Below are positions 28,173-35,379 of a DNA stretch of 35,379 nucleotides, in pieces. Where the stretch lies: contig CAKSPR010000014.1 in NCBI GenBank assembly GCA_934486455.1, forward strand, positions 1-35,379, in the 5' to 3' direction. The translations under genes and the position numbers were made by a program. The notes under the pieces were generated by a model. The model saw only the letters and a list, made by a program, of their open reading frames with translations. It was not told the origin of the DNA and did no database searches. The stretch comes from an uncultured Eubacteriales bacterium (GTDB lineage Bacteria > Bacillota > Clostridia > Oscillospirales > Acutalibacteraceae). How positions within the stretch are numbered: the first letter of the stretch is position 1; the number at the start of each line of letters is the position of its first letter.

Positions 28173-28385
28173 ATGGCGATAACGCTTAATCCCGACAAAG
28201 AGGTGGTCAGGGTGGTAAAGGAGGGTCTTAAAAGAACCGGAGGATACTGTCCCTGCCGAACCCTCAGAACCGAGGACTGGAAATGCATGTGTAAGGAATT
28301 CAGAGAGCAGATAAAGGACGAAAACTTCGAGGGTTTTTGCCATTGTATGCTCTATTACAAATCAAAAGACTCAAAGGAGAAATAA
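28173..28385 (+). CDS. Ferredoxin-thioredoxin-reductase catalytic-subunit-like protein
   Basis: This 70-residue protein carries six cysteines in three pairs: C26-P-C28, C38-M-C40 and C56-H-C58. The CPC, CxC and CHC order and the 32-residue span match the catalytic subunit of ferredoxin:thioredoxin reductase, in which four cysteines bind a 4Fe-4S cluster and two form the redox disulfide that reduces thioredoxin. The middle pair is displaced relative to the plant enzyme (x9 then x15, not x16 then x8). The gene immediately precedes thioredoxin with a 3-nt gap. No variable (alpha) subunit is encoded nearby. The ATG has GAAGGTGAT upstream. The reductase role is inferred from motif plus neighbour. 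Confidence 0.88.
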   Translation: MAITLNPDKEVVRVVKEGLKRTGGYCPCRTLRTEDWKCMCKEFREQIKDENFEGFCHCMLYYKSKDSKEK

Positions 28386-28388
28386 AAA

Positions 28389-28706
28389 ATGGCCGAAATT
28401 AATGTTACCGAAAAGAACTTTGAAGAACAGGTTTTAAAAAGCGACAAGCCCGTGCTTGTGGATTTCTGGGCAAGCTGGTGCGGCCCCTGCATGATGCTCG
28501 CTCCGACAATTGCCGAAATCGCCGATGAATATGCCGACACCGTAAAGGTGGCAAAGATAAATGTGGACGATGCCCAGGAGCTTGCTTTAAGCTTCGGCGT
28601 GGAAAGCATCCCAACCCTTATGGTTTTCAAGGACGGCAAAGTGATTAACACCTCGGTGGGCGGCCGCTCCAAAGAGCAGATTGTCGAGATGTTTGAAAAT
28701 CTTTAA
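28389..28706 (+). CDS. trxA: Thioredoxin
   Basis: The 105-residue cytoplasmic protein has the active site WASWCGPCMMLAP near residue 28, the cis-proline region SIPTLMVFKDG near residue 75 and the full thioredoxin fold length. It reduces protein disulfides. It directly follows a ferredoxin-thioredoxin-reductase-like gene, and electron supply from ferredoxin is the natural reading in an anaerobe. CAAAGGAG precedes the start, and a terminator follows. Confidence 0.96.
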   Translation: MAEINVTEKNFEEQVLKSDKPVLVDFWASWCGPCMMLAPTIAEIADEYADTVKVAKINVDDAQELALSFGVESIPTLMVFKDGKVINTSVGGRSKEQIVEMFENL

Positions 28707-28723
28707 TACACTGTTTTATGCAA

Positions 28724-28756
28724 AAAGGAGTGTTCAAAACGAACACTCCTTTGTTT
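28724..28756. terminator. Bidirectional terminator after trxA and the LysE gene
   Basis: The 12-bp stem AAAGGAGTGTTC/GAACACTCCTTT closes around AAAAC, with GTTTT after it on the plus strand and a TTTTTG run on the minus side. Confidence 0.85.
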
Positions 28757-28766
28757 TATAACGGTT

Positions 28767-29399
28767 TTATGCGGAAATTTTGCTTCTGAGAACATTGAGT
28801 CCAAGCAGAATATAAATAATTCCGGCGGCCTTTCCCGCGGCGTTTTGCACCCCTTTGCTTTTTCTTAAAAGGGCGTTGGCAAAGGATGATGCAAAAGCCA
28901 GCGTAACGCTCCAAACGGTGCTGGTGGTGAAGAAGGTCAGTCCGAGCACAAGAAAGGGCAGCGGCGACGAGCCTGCACTTTGAGAAACAAACTGGGGAAG
29001 CAGCGCAAGAAAGAAAAGCGCCACCTTGGGATTAAGTGCATTTGTTAGCACGCCCTGGCGATAAACCTTTAAGGGGCTTTCATCGAGGCTTTCGGGGCTT
29101 GAATCGAAAAGCGGCTTTTTGCTGACAATAGCCTTTATTCCGAGAAAGACGAGATAACCCGCCCCTGCAAATTTCATAATGTTAAAGGCCAAGGCGGATT
29201 CTCGCAATATTACCGAAAGACCGAGAGCCGCAAGAAGGGTATGTATGAGGATTCCGGTGGAAATGCCCAATGCGGAAATTATCCCCTTTTTTCGTCCCCC
29301 CACAACGGCTCTTGTCAAAATATAAACCGTATCCGAGCCGGGCACCAAATTAAGCAATATGGCCGAAACGACAAACTGCCCGTAATTTATGATGCCCAT
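28767..29399 (-). CDS. LysE/RhtB-family amino acid exporter
   Basis: The 210-residue membrane protein begins with an export-family segment (INYGQFVVSAILLNLVPGSD, then YILTRAVVGGRKKGIISALG) and has about six hydrophobic helices. The LVPGSD and GxxxGxxxH-like motifs (GISTGILIHTLLAALG) are typical of RhtB/LysE transporters that export amino acids or related metabolites. Its ATG overlaps the stop of the upstream ABC ATPase by one base (TAATG), so it is translationally coupled. Import and efflux genes of amino acids in one operon suggest a balance of uptake and overflow. The substrate is unknown. Confidence 0.92.
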   Translation of the reverse strand: MGIINYGQFVVSAILLNLVPGSDTVYILTRAVVGGRKKGIISALGISTGILIHTLLAALGLSVILRESALAFNIMKFAGAGYLVFLGIKAIVSKKPLFDSSPESLDESPLKVYRQGVLTNALNPKVALFFLALLPQFVSQSAGSSPLPFLVLGLTFFTTSTVWSVTLAFASSFANALLRKSKGVQNAAGKAAGIIYILLGLNVLRSKISA

Positions 29400-30169
29400 T
29401 AAAGCTCCTCGGGAGCGGACAAATCAAGCACACAGCTTAAAAAGTCCTTTGTGCGCTGATTTTGCGGATTCATGAAAACCTCTTCGGGGGTTCCCTCCTC
29501 AACAATGTATCCGTCGGACATAAACAGCACCCTGTCGGCCACGTCCTTGGCAAAGCCCATTTCGTGGGTAACGACAACCATGGTCATACCCTCGGCGGCC
29601 AGCTTTTTCATAACCTGAAGCACCTCGCCGACCATTTCGGGGTCGAGTGCCGAGGTGGGCTCGTCGAAAAGCATAATGTCGGGATTCATACAAAGAGCAC
29701 GGGCGATTGCCACACGCTGCTTCTGCCCTCCCGAAAGCTCGGAGGGGAAGGCGTTTATCTTGTCCGAAAGACCCACCCGTTCGAGCATTTTAAGGGCCTT
29801 TTCCCTTGCTTCCTCCTTGGTCATTTTTTTGACATCGACCGGAGCAAGCATAAGATTTTGAATAACATTAAGGTTGTTGAAAAGATTGAAATGCTGAAAA
29901 ACCATTCCGATGTTTTCCCTAACCTTGTTGATGTTAACCTTTTTATCGGAAATGTCATATCCGTCGACGATTATCGTGCCGCCGGTAGGCTCCTCAAGGC
30001 GGTTAAGGCACCGCAGGAAGGTTGATTTACCCGAGCCGGAGGGTCCTATGACCACCACGACCTCTCCCTCGTATATGTCGTTGGAGATGTCTTTTAAAAC
30101 CTCGGTTTTTCCGAAGGTTTTTTCCAGATGCTCAACATGAATTTTAACATTATTCTTATTGACGGCCAC
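29399..30169 (-). CDS. Polar amino acid ABC transporter, ATP-binding protein
   Basis: The 256-residue ATPase drives amino-acid import. It has Walker A GPSGSGKST, a Q-loop in GMVFQHFNLF, the signature LSGGQKQRVAIARAL, Walker B IMLFDEPTSALDP and the H-loop VVVTHEMGFA, all in the order and spacing of GlnQ-type proteins. The GTG at 30169 follows AAAGGAGG and overlaps the permease end by 14 nt; a TTG further upstream is less likely. The order binding protein, permease, ATPase is intact. Confidence 0.95.
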   Translation of the reverse strand: MAVNKNNVKIHVEHLEKTFGKTEVLKDISNDIYEGEVVVVIGPSGSGKSTFLRCLNRLEEPTGGTIIVDGYDISDKKVNINKVRENIGMVFQHFNLFNNLNVIQNLMLAPVDVKKMTKEEAREKALKMLERVGLSDKINAFPSELSGGQKQRVAIARALCMNPDIMLFDEPTSALDPEMVGEVLQVMKKLAAEGMTMVVVTHEMGFAKDVADRVLFMSDGYIVEEGTPEEVFMNPQNQRTKDFLSCVLDLSAPEEL

Positions 30170-30827
30170 GGTTAAGCCTCCTTTCAAGTACCTTTGCCAG
30201 CTTCGAAAGGGCGGTTATGATTATAAGGTACATAATACCCACAATAAGCCAGGTTTCAAAGGACTTAAAGGTTATTGCGACGACATTTTTCGCGCTGTTA
30301 ACAAGCTCGGGGAATCCGATGACCGAAAGAATGGATGTGTCCTTTAAGGTGATGATGAACTGGTTGATGATGCTGGGGATCATGGTTCTGATAGCCTGAG
30401 GAAGCACCACTCTGAACATGGATTTCCAGTATGTAAGACCGAGGCTTCTTGCCGCCTCCATCTGACCCTTGTCAACCGACTGAATCCCGGCACGGATAAT
30501 CTCGGCCATATATGCGCCGCAGTTTAATGCAAGGCATATGGTACCGGCTGTAAGCGCCGAAAGTAATATGTTTCTTCCGATAACATTTTTGAAGAAATAG
30601 GGCACGCCGAAAAAAACGAAGAATGCCAAAACGATCATCGGCACGCCGCGCACAATATCCACGAATATCTGAGCAATAGCTCTGCACACCTTACTTTTGA
30701 GCACGCTCATCATGCCGAACACAAGTCCGATAATGCATGCAAAGAACAGCCCGCAAAGAGCAAGAAGCAATGTTTGACCCATTGCACGCAGCAGCAGTTC
30801 TCCGTATTGAGTAATTATAGTTAACAC
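30156..30827 (-). CDS. Polar amino acid ABC transporter permease
   Basis: The 223-residue membrane protein has five predicted helices and the binding-protein-dependent transport signature EAARSLGLTYWKSMFRVVLP at about residue 140, where the ATPase docks. It is of the HisM/GlnP type and would form a homodimer channel. The GTG start follows AAAGGGG by 8 nt. It lies after a strong hairpin that separates it from the binding-protein gene, and it overlaps the ATPase gene. Confidence 0.95.
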   Translation of the reverse strand: MLTIITQYGELLLRAMGQTLLLALCGLFFACIIGLVFGMMSVLKSKVCRAIAQIFVDIVRGVPMIVLAFFVFFGVPYFFKNVIGRNILLSALTAGTICLALNCGAYMAEIIRAGIQSVDKGQMEAARSLGLTYWKSMFRVVLPQAIRTMIPSIINQFIITLKDTSILSVIGFPELVNSAKNVVAITFKSFETWLIVGIMYLIIITALSKLAKVLERRLNRGRQ

Positions 30828-30852
30828 TGGCAGAGCCCCTTTCAGAATAGAA

Positions 30853-30880
30853 ACGGAATACCGGGCAAGCGGTATTCCGT
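30853..30880 (-). terminator. Intercistronic hairpin between binding protein and permease
   Basis: The 11-bp stem ACGGAATACCG/CGGTATTCCGT with a 6-nt loop is followed on the minus strand by TTTCTATT. Such hairpins often attenuate or stabilise the transcript so that the binding protein is made in excess. Confidence 0.65.
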
Positions 30881-30944
30881 CTTAACGCGCCGAACCGCGC
30901 GCACCGTATCATAAAGCAAGCTGATCTGACCGATCGCTCGGCAA

Positions 30945-31736
30945 TTAGCCAAGATACTTTTTGATGATTTCGTCGTATTTGCCGTTGGCCTTGATGTTTT
31001 TAAGACCTGCATTAAACATATCAAGGAGTTCCTGCTTGTCTGCGCTGAATACGGCGAGACCGTAGGGAGCGCCTTCGTTTTCACTGTTCTCAACAATCTT
31101 GAGCGTCACGCCGTCCTTGATAGAAGCCTTCATAATGGGGGTATCCTCAAAGCAAGCGACAGCCTGACCGCCTACAACGGTCTGATACATTGTGGGGGAA
31201 TCCTCAAGAATGGTGACTTCAAAGCCATACTGATCCTTAAGGCTTTCGGCATAGGTTTTGCCCTCGGTGCCGTTTTTAACGGCTACGGTCTTGCCTCTGA
31301 GATCCTCAAAGGAAGCGATGGCGGAATCGGGAGCAACCGCCATGCACTGGGTTGCGGTGAAGTAACCGTCCGAGAATATCCAGCCGGTGGACTTTCTCTT
31401 TTCGGTGATGGAAGCACCGGCAATCATACCGTCGGCCTGACCTGCCTGGCAGGCGGCGATGGAAGCGTCCCAGCCGAGGCTGTTGAGCTGATATTTAAAT
31501 CCCTGATCCTCTGCGACGGCGGCGAGAATGTCAACATCGATGCCGACAAAGTTACCCGAAGCATCGGTGTACTCGAAGGGCTTAAAGACGGTATCGGTGG
31601 CGATTATCCATGTCTTTTCGTCCTTTTTGGCATCGGTGATCCCTTTGTTATCCTCGCTTTTGGAGCAGGCGGCAAAGGAAGCAACTATCATTACCGCTGC
31701 AAGGCAGAGAGCCAGTATTTTAGCAATTTTTTTCAT
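30945..31736 (-). CDS. Polar amino acid ABC transporter, substrate-binding lipoprotein
   Basis: The 263-residue protein has a lipoprotein signal peptide with lipobox FAAC (Cys24), so it is tethered to the outer membrane face. The mature part is a family 3 solute-binding protein: TWIIATDTVFKPFEYTDA near residue 42, GIDVDILAAVAEDQGF near residue 64, GMIAGASITEKRKSTGW, and LRGKTVAVKNGTEGKTYAE. These bind polar amino acids. The exact ligand (glutamine, histidine, arginine, cystine or other) cannot be told. The ATG at 31736 follows GGAGGAG; an earlier in-frame start would spoil the signal peptide. Confidence 0.94.
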   Translation of the reverse strand: MKKIAKILALCLAAVMIVASFAACSKSEDNKGITDAKKDEKTWIIATDTVFKPFEYTDASGNFVGIDVDILAAVAEDQGFKYQLNSLGWDASIAACQAGQADGMIAGASITEKRKSTGWIFSDGYFTATQCMAVAPDSAIASFEDLRGKTVAVKNGTEGKTYAESLKDQYGFEVTILEDSPTMYQTVVGGQAVACFEDTPIMKASIKDGVTLKIVENSENEGAPYGLAVFSADKQELLDMFNAGLKNIKANGKYDEIIKKYLG

Positions 31737-31771
31737 CAAAATCTCCTCCAATATGTAATTGTAACGAATAA

Positions 31772-31800
31772 ATTGTACCATAAAAACAATATTGTGTCAA
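31772..31800 (-). promoter_or_regulatory. Strong predicted promoter of the amino acid transport operon
   Basis: On the minus strand TTGACA (31795-31800) and TACAAT (31772-31777) are 17 nt apart, about 35 nt before the binding-protein start. Confidence 0.75.
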
Positions 31801-31870
31801 TATTATATTATCATAAAGTTATATTGCCATATTATTTTGATATGGTTTTCAAAGGCTTTTCCATTTGCCT

Positions 31871-32482
31871 TTAAATGCCCAGTTTTTCAAAATACTCGGC
31901 ATAAAAATTCCCCATTATTTCGGCCTCTTTTTCAAGAGGATGCACCCCGTCGGCCGAAAACGAATAAATATCATCTCTGCAATATTCTCCCGCAAGCAGC
32001 CCGTCCATGGGGCAAAGAACACAGTCAAACTCCTTTGCAAGCGCCCTGACCGTCACGATCTCCTCGTCTATTTTGCACCGCCAGAATGCCTTATCGGGAA
32101 CGGGCAGAAGAAAGGGCTCGATGAGCATTATTTTTGCTTTTGTCCTTTCTCTGAGCGCCGTTAAGATTGTGCGGTAGTTTTGCTCAAAAACCGATATATC
32201 CCGGAAATCTCTGCTGTCGGCAAAATGCCAGCAGTCGTTAACGCCTATAAGTATCGAAACGGCATCGGGCTGTTCGTCGATAAAATCCTTTTCAAGCCTT
32301 TTCACAAGGTCGTCGGTCTTGTTGCCGCTTATCCCGAGGTTTACAAATTCAAAATCGGTGTCGGGATGATTTTCGACTACGTATTTTGCGGCAAATTTCG
32401 GATAGCCGCCGCCGAGATCGTGCTTATCTTCATAGTTTCTTCCGGCGTCGGTTATGCTGTCTCCCTGAAAGAGTATTTTCAT
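31871..32482 (-). CDS. SGNH/GDSL-family hydrolase
   Basis: The 203-residue protein shows the SGNH blocks: ILFQGDSITDAG at residue 3 (nucleophile Ser in GDS), LGISGNKTDDL near residue 51 (block II Gly), ILIGVNDCWHF near residue 79 (GxND block III) and SADGVHPLEKE near residue 184 (catalytic Asp and His). Such enzymes are esterases, including acetyl-xylan esterases and lysophospholipases. With no signal peptide it appears cytoplasmic. The ATG at 32482 has AAAGGTGA upstream. It follows sfsA by 11 nt in the gltX-sfsA operon. Confidence 0.92.
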   Translation of the reverse strand: MKILFQGDSITDAGRNYEDKHDLGGGYPKFAAKYVVENHPDTDFEFVNLGISGNKTDDLVKRLEKDFIDEQPDAVSILIGVNDCWHFADSRDFRDISVFEQNYRTILTALRERTKAKIMLIEPFLLPVPDKAFWRCKIDEEIVTVRALAKEFDCVLCPMDGLLAGEYCRDDIYSFSADGVHPLEKEAEIMGNFYAEYFEKLGI

Positions 32483-32493
32483 AAAAATCACCT

Positions 32494-33189
32494 TTAAAGT
32501 TTAATTTCAACAGGATTTTCAAGGGTTATGGAATCGGGGGTGACGGCGCAATCCACCGCCAGAATGTTTACTCCGCTTTTTTGCGCCCTTACAAGTGCCT
32601 CGCCAAACTGCCTGTGGGTCTCGTTATTAGGCTCAAAAAGATGTATTTCCTTCATCTGAACAACAAAAAGAATATAACACTCAAAGCCCTGTTTTTTTGC
32701 CGCAATAAGCTCGTTTATGTGCTTAATTCCCCGCTCGGTAGGGGCGTCGGGGAAGCGGGCAATTCCGTCCCCTTCGAGGGTCACGCCCTTAACCTCGAGA
32801 AAGGCTTTCTTTTTGCCGTCCTCGATGTACAAATCAAATCGGGAATTTTCGAATTTAACCTCACGCTTGATTTTTGCGTTTTTGGAAAAAAGATTGCCTT
32901 TTTCAAGCCATTCCTCGGCTGCGGCGTTGGGAGCCTGGGAATCCATATTTATAAGCAGCGGCGGCTTTCCCTTCCGCTCCTTTTCCACCGCAATAAGATC
33001 AAAGGCGGTCTTGCGGTTTTGATTTGCCGATTTTTCGAGATAGACTCTGCACCCGAGGGTGAGAAGCTCTTTGCACCGCCCGGTGTTTTTAACATGCACC
33101 GTCTCGGTTTTTCCGTTTATTTTGACCGTCGCCACAAAGCGGTTGAGCCTTTCGACAAAGGTTGCCTCAACGACATTTTGGTATTTCAC
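32494..33189 (-). CDS. sfsA: SfsA family DNA/RNA nuclease
   Basis: The 231-residue protein matches SfsA. It opens YQNVVEATFVERLNRF, then has HVKNTGRCKELL near residue 33, SRFDLYIEDGKKKAFLEVKG near residue 115 with nuclease-type acidic and Lys residues, and DAPTERGIKHINEL near residue 150. SfsA proteins have been reported to bind DNA and to act as nucleases; the cellular role is not established. The GTG start overlaps the gltX stop (GTGA) and has no strong ribosome binding site of its own, so it likely depends on translational coupling with gltX. Confidence 0.93.
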   Translation of the reverse strand: MKYQNVVEATFVERLNRFVATVKINGKTETVHVKNTGRCKELLTLGCRVYLEKSANQNRKTAFDLIAVEKERKGKPPLLINMDSQAPNAAAEEWLEKGNLFSKNAKIKREVKFENSRFDLYIEDGKKKAFLEVKGVTLEGDGIARFPDAPTERGIKHINELIAAKKQGFECYILFVVQMKEIHLFEPNNETHRQFGEALVRAQKSGVNILAVDCAVTPDSITLENPVEIKL

Positions 33190-34841
33190 GACAGTTTTTC
33201 GGCCGCTGCTTTAAGACGGGAAACGACCTCTTCCCCGCCGAGCAGCTTCATTATTTCGTAAAGATCGGGGGTGTTTCTTCTGCCGGTGACGGCCACGCGG
33301 ATAACGGTCGAAACATCACCCACATGGCCCTTAAAGGCCTCGGGAGATTGCTTATATTCCTTAACGTTTTCGCAGAATCCCAGCTTCGGGCAGATCGACT
33401 TCATCCCGCCAAACCAGGCGTCCTTATCGTCGTTTTCATTATACACATTTGCGTATTCGCAGATAACCGCCTTAATATCCTGCGCCGAAATGTTTTCGGG
33501 CATATCAAGGGTGTCGGGCTTTGCGAAGAAATAGCTTGTATACTCGGGGACCTCGCTCCATTTTGCAATGTCCTTCCTCGGATTTTTGCCCGAGCGGTCG
33601 ATGGTGAAAATGTGCTTTGAAAATTCCGGATTTGCAGTAAAGGTTTTATAAAAATCGGGGCAGTGCTTTTGCGCCCAATCGGCAATGCTTTGATAGATTT
33701 TGTCGGCCGAAAATGCCGAAATGACATTTTTGCTTACATCGTCGAATTTGACCAGATCGAAAAGCGCTCCCGACGACGACATTTTTTTGAGATTAAAGGG
33801 AAAATCGTCCTGAGAGGCGGTTTTGTTGACCTTGTGCCATTCCTCGTAATTGGAATTGGCAAGGGTGAGAAGATATTCTCTCACCGAATCGGAGGGATAG
33901 CCCTGTTCGAAATAGAAGGATACCGCCGCCTCGGGATCTTTGCGCTTTGAAAGCTTGCGTTTTCCGCCGTTTTCCTCCTTCATAAGAGGGGCGATGTGGG
34001 CGTATTTCGGAGCCTTGAATCCAAGCAGTCTGAAAAGCTGAAGATGTATGGGCGCCGAGGCTATCCACTCATCTCCCCTGACCACATGGGTGGTGCCCAT
34101 AAGGTGATCGTCAACGGCGTGAGCAAAGTGATAGGTGGGAATGCCGTCGGTCTTTAAAAGCACAATGTCCTGGGTGTTTTCGGGCATTTCTATCTTTCCC
34201 TTTATAACATCATCAAAGTAAACCTTCCCGTCCTCTTTGCCGGGTGAGCGCAGGCGGAGCACATAGGGCCTTCCTTCGTTTATGTTGGCTTTTATCTCGT
34301 CGAGAGAAAGCTTGCGGCAATGGGCATATTCGCCGTAATATCCGGTGGTTTTTTTCTCGGCCTCCTGGGCCTTTCTCACCTCGTCAAGAGTCTCGGCCGA
34401 ACAAAAGCAGGGATATGCAAAGCCCTTTTCGACCAGCGACTTTGCAAAGATATGATATATTTCCTTTCGGTTTGACTGGCGATAGGGGCCGTATGCGCCC
34501 TTTTCCTCATTTTCCGAAACAACTCCCTCGTCAACCGTACAGCCGAATGCCGCAAGATCGCGAAGTATTCCGCTCACACCGCCTTCGACCTCGCGCTTTT
34601 TGTCGGTGTCCTCGATCCTTACATAGAAAACCCCGCCGGTGGTATGAGCCACCCGCTCGCTTATAAATGCCGAAAAAAGATTTCCGATGTGCATAAATCC
34701 CGTGGGGCTGGGGGCATAGCGGGTCACCCTCGCCCCTTCCTTTAAATCTCTTTTGGGGAATTTTTGCCCGCACTGCTCGGGGGTCTCGGTTATATGGGGA
34801 AAAAGAAGCTCGGCAAGAGCCTTGTTTTCGGTCTCTGTCAA
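33186..34841 (-). CDS. gltX: Glutamyl-tRNA synthetase
   Basis: GltX charges tRNA-Glu with glutamate. The class I signatures are RYAPSPTGFMHIGN (HIGH variant) near residue 40 and KRKLSKRKD (KMSKS variant). The catalytic domain is followed by a C-terminal anticodon-binding region, for about 551 residues. The catalytic core starts about 40 residues in, after an N-terminal extension that I associate with a Clostridial subgroup. An ATG at 34850 directly abuts AAAGGA; the TTG at 34841 lies 9 nt away and is preferred, but either is possible. It heads the gltX-sfsA-hydrolase operon. Confidence 0.94.
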   Translation of the reverse strand: MTETENKALAELLFPHITETPEQCGQKFPKRDLKEGARVTRYAPSPTGFMHIGNLFSAFISERVAHTTGGVFYVRIEDTDKKREVEGGVSGILRDLAAFGCTVDEGVVSENEEKGAYGPYRQSNRKEIYHIFAKSLVEKGFAYPCFCSAETLDEVRKAQEAEKKTTGYYGEYAHCRKLSLDEIKANINEGRPYVLRLRSPGKEDGKVYFDDVIKGKIEMPENTQDIVLLKTDGIPTYHFAHAVDDHLMGTTHVVRGDEWIASAPIHLQLFRLLGFKAPKYAHIAPLMKEENGGKRKLSKRKDPEAAVSFYFEQGYPSDSVREYLLTLANSNYEEWHKVNKTASQDDFPFNLKKMSSSGALFDLVKFDDVSKNVISAFSADKIYQSIADWAQKHCPDFYKTFTANPEFSKHIFTIDRSGKNPRKDIAKWSEVPEYTSYFFAKPDTLDMPENISAQDIKAVICEYANVYNENDDKDAWFGGMKSICPKLGFCENVKEYKQSPEAFKGHVGDVSTVIRVAVTGRRNTPDLYEIMKLLGGEEVVSRLKAAAEKLS

Positions 34842-34883
34842 ATTGATCATTCCTTTAAAAAAGTTAGATTAAAACTAAGGTGT

Positions 34884-34912
34884 ATTATACCACATACCTT
34901 TCTGCATTTCAA
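34884..34912 (-). promoter_or_regulatory. Predicted promoter of the gltX operon
   Basis: On the minus strand TTGAAA (34907-34912) and a perfect TATAAT (34884-34889) are 17 nt apart. No T-box sequence is visible in the short leader. Confidence 0.7.
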
Positions 34913-35037
34913 TGTCAACTTTTCGTCTGTTTTGCCCGGTATCGCTCGGCCGAGTAATATCTGAAGTCGATCGGCTTATAAAACCGTATCCGCAAAAAAA
35001 TCACCGAGTCTCTTCGGCAAAGATTGCGTGACACAAC

Positions 35038-35070
35038 AAACCTCCGCTGCCACCATAGGAACGGAGGTTT
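35038..35070. terminator. Hairpin, possible terminator
   Basis: Stem AAACCTCCG/CGGAGGTTT with a 15-nt loop lies after the short minus-strand frames at the right edge. It is followed by TTTGTTGTG on the minus strand. Confidence 0.5.
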
Positions 35071-35081
35071 GCAAAAAACAT

Positions 35082-35192
35082 TTATGCCAATTCATAGAAG
35101 CGGACATTGGAATCGGCAGGCCCTGTAGGTTTCAGCCCGACAAATGCATCGTTTTTGAACACAACGGTTTCAAGATACGCTTTTGCAAGCAT
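35082..35192 (-). CDS. Possible 36-residue protein or gene remnant
   Basis: A minus-strand frame of 37 codons begins MLAKAYLETVVFKND and ends with a coding-like stretch FVGLKPTGPADSNV before the stop. It lacks a clear ribosome binding site. It may be a small gene, or the displaced 3' remnant of a larger one. I recognise no family. Confidence 0.3.
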   Translation of the reverse strand: MLAKAYLETVVFKNDAFVGLKPTGPADSNVRFYELA

Positions 35193-35229
35193 AATAATGC
35201 GGTTTTCAAATAAAAACCAAGGGGGTTAT

Positions 35230-35379
35230 TTAATCTCGTATTTCGATTTCAAGTTCATCTCCGTTTTTTTTACGATCTTCTTTCAGTTCCTGTAATATTT
35301 TGTTTACCATTTCAACGCTGGGTATGAGTTCTTTCGAAACGGTCTTTTCGCCGATTACAACTATTTTATTTGCGTCACA
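35230..35379 (-). CDS. 3' end of an unidentified gene, cut by the window edge
   Basis: The minus-strand frame is open from the window end to a TAA at 35230-35232. The last 49 residues are charged and probably helical (KELIPSVEMVNKILQEL, then EDRKKNGDELEIEIRD). No domain can be named from this fragment. Confidence 0.5.
   Translation of the reverse strand, partial: CDANKIVVIGEKTVSKELIPSVEMVNKILQELKEDRKKNGDELEIEIRD

Noticed and set aside
34842..34890. T-box leader before gltX
   Set aside because: The leader is only about 40 nt and has no T-box sequence or terminator-antiterminator pair.
1..35379. CRISPR array, tRNA, rRNA, insertion sequence or prophage
   Set aside because: I saw no regularly spaced repeats of CRISPR type, no tRNA or rRNA signature, and no transposase, integrase or phage structural gene.

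Overview
The window looks like chromosomal DNA from a low-to-moderate GC Gram-positive bacterium of the class Clostridia, most likely a gut Oscillospiraceae/Ruminococcaceae-type anaerobe. The reasons are strong AGGAGG-type ribosome binding sites, frequent TTG and GTG starts, sigma-A type promoters (TTGACA-17-TATAAT), signal peptides without an outer-membrane apparatus, a PKTGD cell-wall sorting motif, a RelQ-type alarmone synthetase, a YfhO/CsbB-like glycosylation pair, GTP-dependent PEP carboxykinase, acetate kinase and TmcAL. The species assignment is an inference. No rRNA, tRNA, CRISPR array, transposase or phage gene is visible.

Layout. 1-333: palindromic intergenic DNA. 333-1220: a GT14-like glycosyltransferase. 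1299-2809 (minus): rsmD-coaD-coiled-coil operon. 3061-4769 (plus): small alarmone synthetase and an alpha/beta hydrolase. 4958-8675 (minus): YfhO-family membrane protein plus GT2 glycosyltransferase, probably a surface-polymer glycosylation system. 9003-11889 (minus): PEP carboxykinase and a LysR regulator. 12347-15719 (plus): sugar O-acetyltransferase and a CtpE-like P-type ATPase. 15869-16777 (minus): PfkB-type phosphosugar kinase. 17119-19286 (plus): an ACT-ACT-metallo-beta-lactamase fusion and a HAD phosphatase. 19414-24673 (minus): a seven-gene cell-surface cluster, the most unusual part of the window. 25374-26812 (minus): acetate kinase with a tiny membrane protein. 26929-28706 (plus): tmcAL, then a ferredoxin-thioredoxin-reductase-like protein with thioredoxin. 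28767-31736 (minus): polar amino-acid ABC importer with a LysE exporter. 31871-34841 (minus): SGNH hydrolase, sfsA and gltX. The right edge holds the 3' end of an unidentified minus-strand gene.

Most of the window is housekeeping: CoA synthesis, rRNA and tRNA modification, tRNA charging, central carbon metabolism, redox and transport. The candidate new system is the 19.4-24.7 kb cluster. Four secreted paralogues of about 175-202 residues share one domain built around W-[GN]-x-M-x-F, a downstream W-D-x-x-x-H, and mostly an 'NHSS' strand. They lie between two single-pass membrane proteins that carry similar extracytoplasmic C-terminal domains. A PKTGD sorting-signal protein lies at the 3' end. 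The architecture recalls WxL and TasA-type surface assemblies, but the motifs differ and no sortase or SipW-like peptidase is encoded here. I propose a surface fibre, matrix or adhesin complex; this is inference from architecture only.
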